In this document: one piece after another, positions 62,652 to 64,000 of the stretch
Layout of the letters: every line of letters starts with the position of its first letter
Numbering within the stretch: position 1 is the first letter of the stretch
Origin: Lentzea jiangxiensis
GTDB lineage: Bacteria > Actinomycetota > Actinomycetes > Mycobacteriales > Pseudonocardiaceae
Assembly (NCBI RefSeq): GCF_900104175.1
Contig: NZ_FNIX01000005.1
Span: 310,001 to 374,000, forward strand
Direction of reading: 5' to 3'
Length of the DNA: 64,000 nt
The notes under the pieces: generated by a model
Database searches by the model: none
What the model was told of the DNA's origin: nothing
The model's input: the letters and a program-made list of their open reading frames with translations, nothing else
Made by a program: the position numbers and the translations under genes

Positions 62652-63497
62652 GTGTTCGAAGGATTCTCGTTGCGGCACATCGATGTCGGCGAGGCCGTGC
62701 TGCGAGTGAGGACCGGTGGGGCAGGGCCACCGGTCCTCCTCCTTCACGGCCATCCCCGGACGCACACGACGTGGCACCGCGTCGCGCCGTTGCTCGCCAC
62801 GGACCACACAGTCGTGTGTCCGGACCTGCGTGGCTACGGCGAGTCCAGCAAACCCGGCGACTACTCGAAGCGCGCGATGGCCCGCGACTTCGTGGCTCTC
62901 ATGGACGAGCTCGGCCACGAGGCGTTCGCCGTCGCCGGGCACGACAGGGGCGCGGCCGCGGCGATCCGGCTCGCCCTCGACCACCCGCGGCGGGTCACGC
63001 ACCTCGCCGTGCTCGACGGACTGCCGATCGGCGCCCACCTCGCGCGGGCGGACGACCGGTTCGCGCAGGCCTGGTACCACTGGTTCTTCCTGGCGCGGCA
63101 GGAGCTCGCCGCCTCGATGATCAACGAGAACCCCGACCTGTTCTACGGGGGGCGCTACGGCGACACGCCGCTCGCGATGGGCGTCGAGAACTGGGCCGAC
63201 TACCAGCGGGCCATCCACCACCCCGAGACCGTCCTCGCCATGTGCGGCGACTACCGCGCCGGGCTGGAGGTCGATCGCCACCACGACGACGAAGACTTCG
63301 CCGCGGGCCGGAGGATCACCTGCCCGGTGCTGGCCCTCTGGTCGGCCAAGGACGACCTCGGCGACCTCTACGGCGACCTGGCCCCGATCTGGGCCGAATG
63401 GGCGGACGAAGTGCAGGTCCGGGCCATCGACTGCGGGCACCACATGGCCGAGGAAGCACCCGTCGAACTGGTCCGCGAACTTCGCACCCTGTTCTGA
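62652..63497 (+). CDS. Haloacetate dehalogenase-like alpha/beta hydrolase
   Basis: A 281-residue alpha/beta hydrolase with an Asp nucleophile. D98 in AGHDRGAAAA, acid D122 in AVLDGLP, base H263 or H264 in DCGHHMAEE, and the halide-pocket pair H143-W144 in WYHWFFLARQ plus Y201 in CGDYRAG match fluoroacetate/haloacetate dehalogenases. The second carboxylate-binding Arg of true fluoroacetate dehalogenases, four residues after the nucleophile, is Ala (A102), so the substrate may differ. GTG start at 62652. Confidence 0.85.
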   Translation: MFEGFSLRHIDVGEAVLRVRTGGAGPPVLLLHGHPRTHTTWHRVAPLLATDHTVVCPDLRGYGESSKPGDYSKRAMARDFVALMDELGHEAFAVAGHDRGAAAAIRLALDHPRRVTHLAVLDGLPIGAHLARADDRFAQAWYHWFFLARQELAASMINENPDLFYGGRYGDTPLAMGVENWADYQRAIHHPETVLAMCGDYRAGLEVDRHHDDEDFAAGRRITCPVLALWSAKDDLGDLYGDLAPIWAEWADEVQVRAIDCGHHMAEEAPVELVRELRTLF

Positions 63498-63509
63498 ACG
63501 GACCGTTCA
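63495..63509. promoter_or_regulatory. Palindrome TGAACGGACCGTTCA upstream of pafB
   Basis: A perfect 15-bp palindrome that includes the hydrolase stop codon, 50 bp before pafB. It may be an operator or a short hairpin. Confidence 0.3.
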
Positions 63510-63546
63510 CCACAGGTGGTGATGAGGTTTCGGCGCGCGCACGCGT

Positions 63547-63552
63547 TAGGGT
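63547..63552 (+). promoter_or_regulatory. -10 box of pafB, leaderless spacing
   Basis: TAGGGT ends six bases before the GTG at 63559. Confidence 0.5.
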
Positions 63553-63558
63553 TTGTCC

Positions 63559-64000
63559 GTGGCCATCGCACGTGCCGAACGCCTTGTCAACCTGGTGCTG
63601 TGCCTGCTGTCGACTCGTCAGTACCTGACAGCGGAGCGCATCCGCGCCATCGTCCCCGGCTATCACGAAGCGCCGACGGACGAGGCGTTCTTCCGCATGT
63701 TCGAGCGGGACAAGTCCGAGCTGCGCGATCTCGGCGTGCCGCTCGAGACCGGGCGCCAGACCAACGCCGAGGGCGCGGAGGACGGGTACCGCATCGCGCG
63801 CCGCGACTACGAGCTCGGGGACATCGACCTCGAACCCGACGAGGCCGCCGCGGTCGCCCTGGCCGCCCGGCTGTGGGACTCGCCGCAGCTCACGGGTGCC
63901 GTGCACGGTGCGTTGATCAAGCTCCGCGCCGCCGGGGTCGACGTCGACCAGGACACCCCCGCGGCCGTCGAGCCCAAGGTGCGCGCGAGCGAGCCGGCGT
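63559..64000 (+). CDS. pafB: WYL-domain regulator PafB, N-terminal part
   Basis: The gene runs off the right edge after 147 codons. The visible part is a winged helix (ERLVNLVLCLLSTRQYLTAERI, DEAFFRMFERDKSELRDLGV) and the start of the linker to the WYL domain (DYELGDIDLEPDEAAAVALA). In mycobacteria PafBC is a single-stranded-DNA-responsive activator of the LexA-independent DNA damage response and is encoded next to pafA. Here a ~6-kb block of accessory genes separates the two. Confidence 0.93.
   Translation, partial: MAIARAERLVNLVLCLLSTRQYLTAERIRAIVPGYHEAPTDEAFFRMFERDKSELRDLGVPLETGRQTNAEGAEDGYRIARRDYELGDIDLEPDEAAAVALAARLWDSPQLTGAVHGALIKLRAAGVDVDQDTPAAVEPKVRASEPA

Overview
This is a high-GC actinobacterial chromosome segment, most likely from the Pseudonocardiales (a Lentzea, Saccharothrix or Actinosynnema relative). 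That placement is inference. It rests on the strong GC bias at third codon positions, a mycothiol ligase (mshC), a complete Pup-proteasome gene set, frequent GTG starts and many apparently leaderless promoters. No tRNA, rRNA, CRISPR array or insertion sequence was seen.

The backbone is the conserved actinobacterial proteasome neighbourhood. The order mshC, PAC2-family gene, metH, hisE, hisG, recB-like nuclease, tRNA m1A58 methyltransferase, mpa, dop, pup, prcB, prcA, pafA, pafB follows the Mycobacterium tuberculosis Rv2096-Rv2130 region from memory. Accessory genes are inserted between these blocks.

Layout. 0-9.2 kb: a DUF4240 fragment, an SCO6745-type HTH protein, ctaD, then (reading leftwards from 9.16 kb) an SPFH protein, a 1298-residue caspase-NTPase-TPR protein and an LCAT-like lipase whose start overlaps its stop. 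The caspase-lipase pair is the best candidate for an undescribed conflict or cell-death system. 9.4-18.7 kb: mshC, a hypothetical, two divergent secreted proteases (S8 and S1), a GbsR/MarR regulator with a divergent ABC exporter, and an MFS transporter. 18.8-31.8 kb: PAC2/metH divergent pair, HAD phosphatase, a cobalamin riboswitch controlling cbtBA, an FhuF-like Fe-S protein, hisEG, a monooxygenase-fold protein, a phosphoribosyltransferase, a thioesterase, a RecB-like nuclease, an M50 protease and trmI. 32-37.2 kb: two paralogous Pro/Gln/Gly-rich membrane proteins, mpa, and a scar of two broken genes (CPBP protease and DUF5808) joined head to head.

37.2-45.9 kb: a two-component system divergent from an ABC transporter, a GH5 cellulase, an aldo/keto reductase, a monooxygenase-fold protein, a NUDIX hydrolase and an orphan FtsX-type permease. 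46-49.4 kb: dop-pup-prcB-prcA. 49.5-56.2 kb: PadR, GNAT, a frameshifted small gene, glpK-glpD with an IclR regulator and two identical 15-bp palindromes, and a PAP2/diacylglycerol-kinase fusion. 56.3-64 kb: pafA, a 1-kb gene-poor stretch, a large LuxR-type ATPase regulator, a secreted BNR-like propeller with an exact 162-bp internal duplication, a haloacetate-dehalogenase-like hydrolase and the start of pafB.

How the genes fit together: Dop deamidates Pup ending in Gln, PafA ligates it to substrates, Mpa unfolds them and PrcBA degrades them; PafB (with PafC, outside the window) is the DNA-damage activator of this locus in mycobacteria. The IclR protein probably controls glycerol use through the two palindromes.
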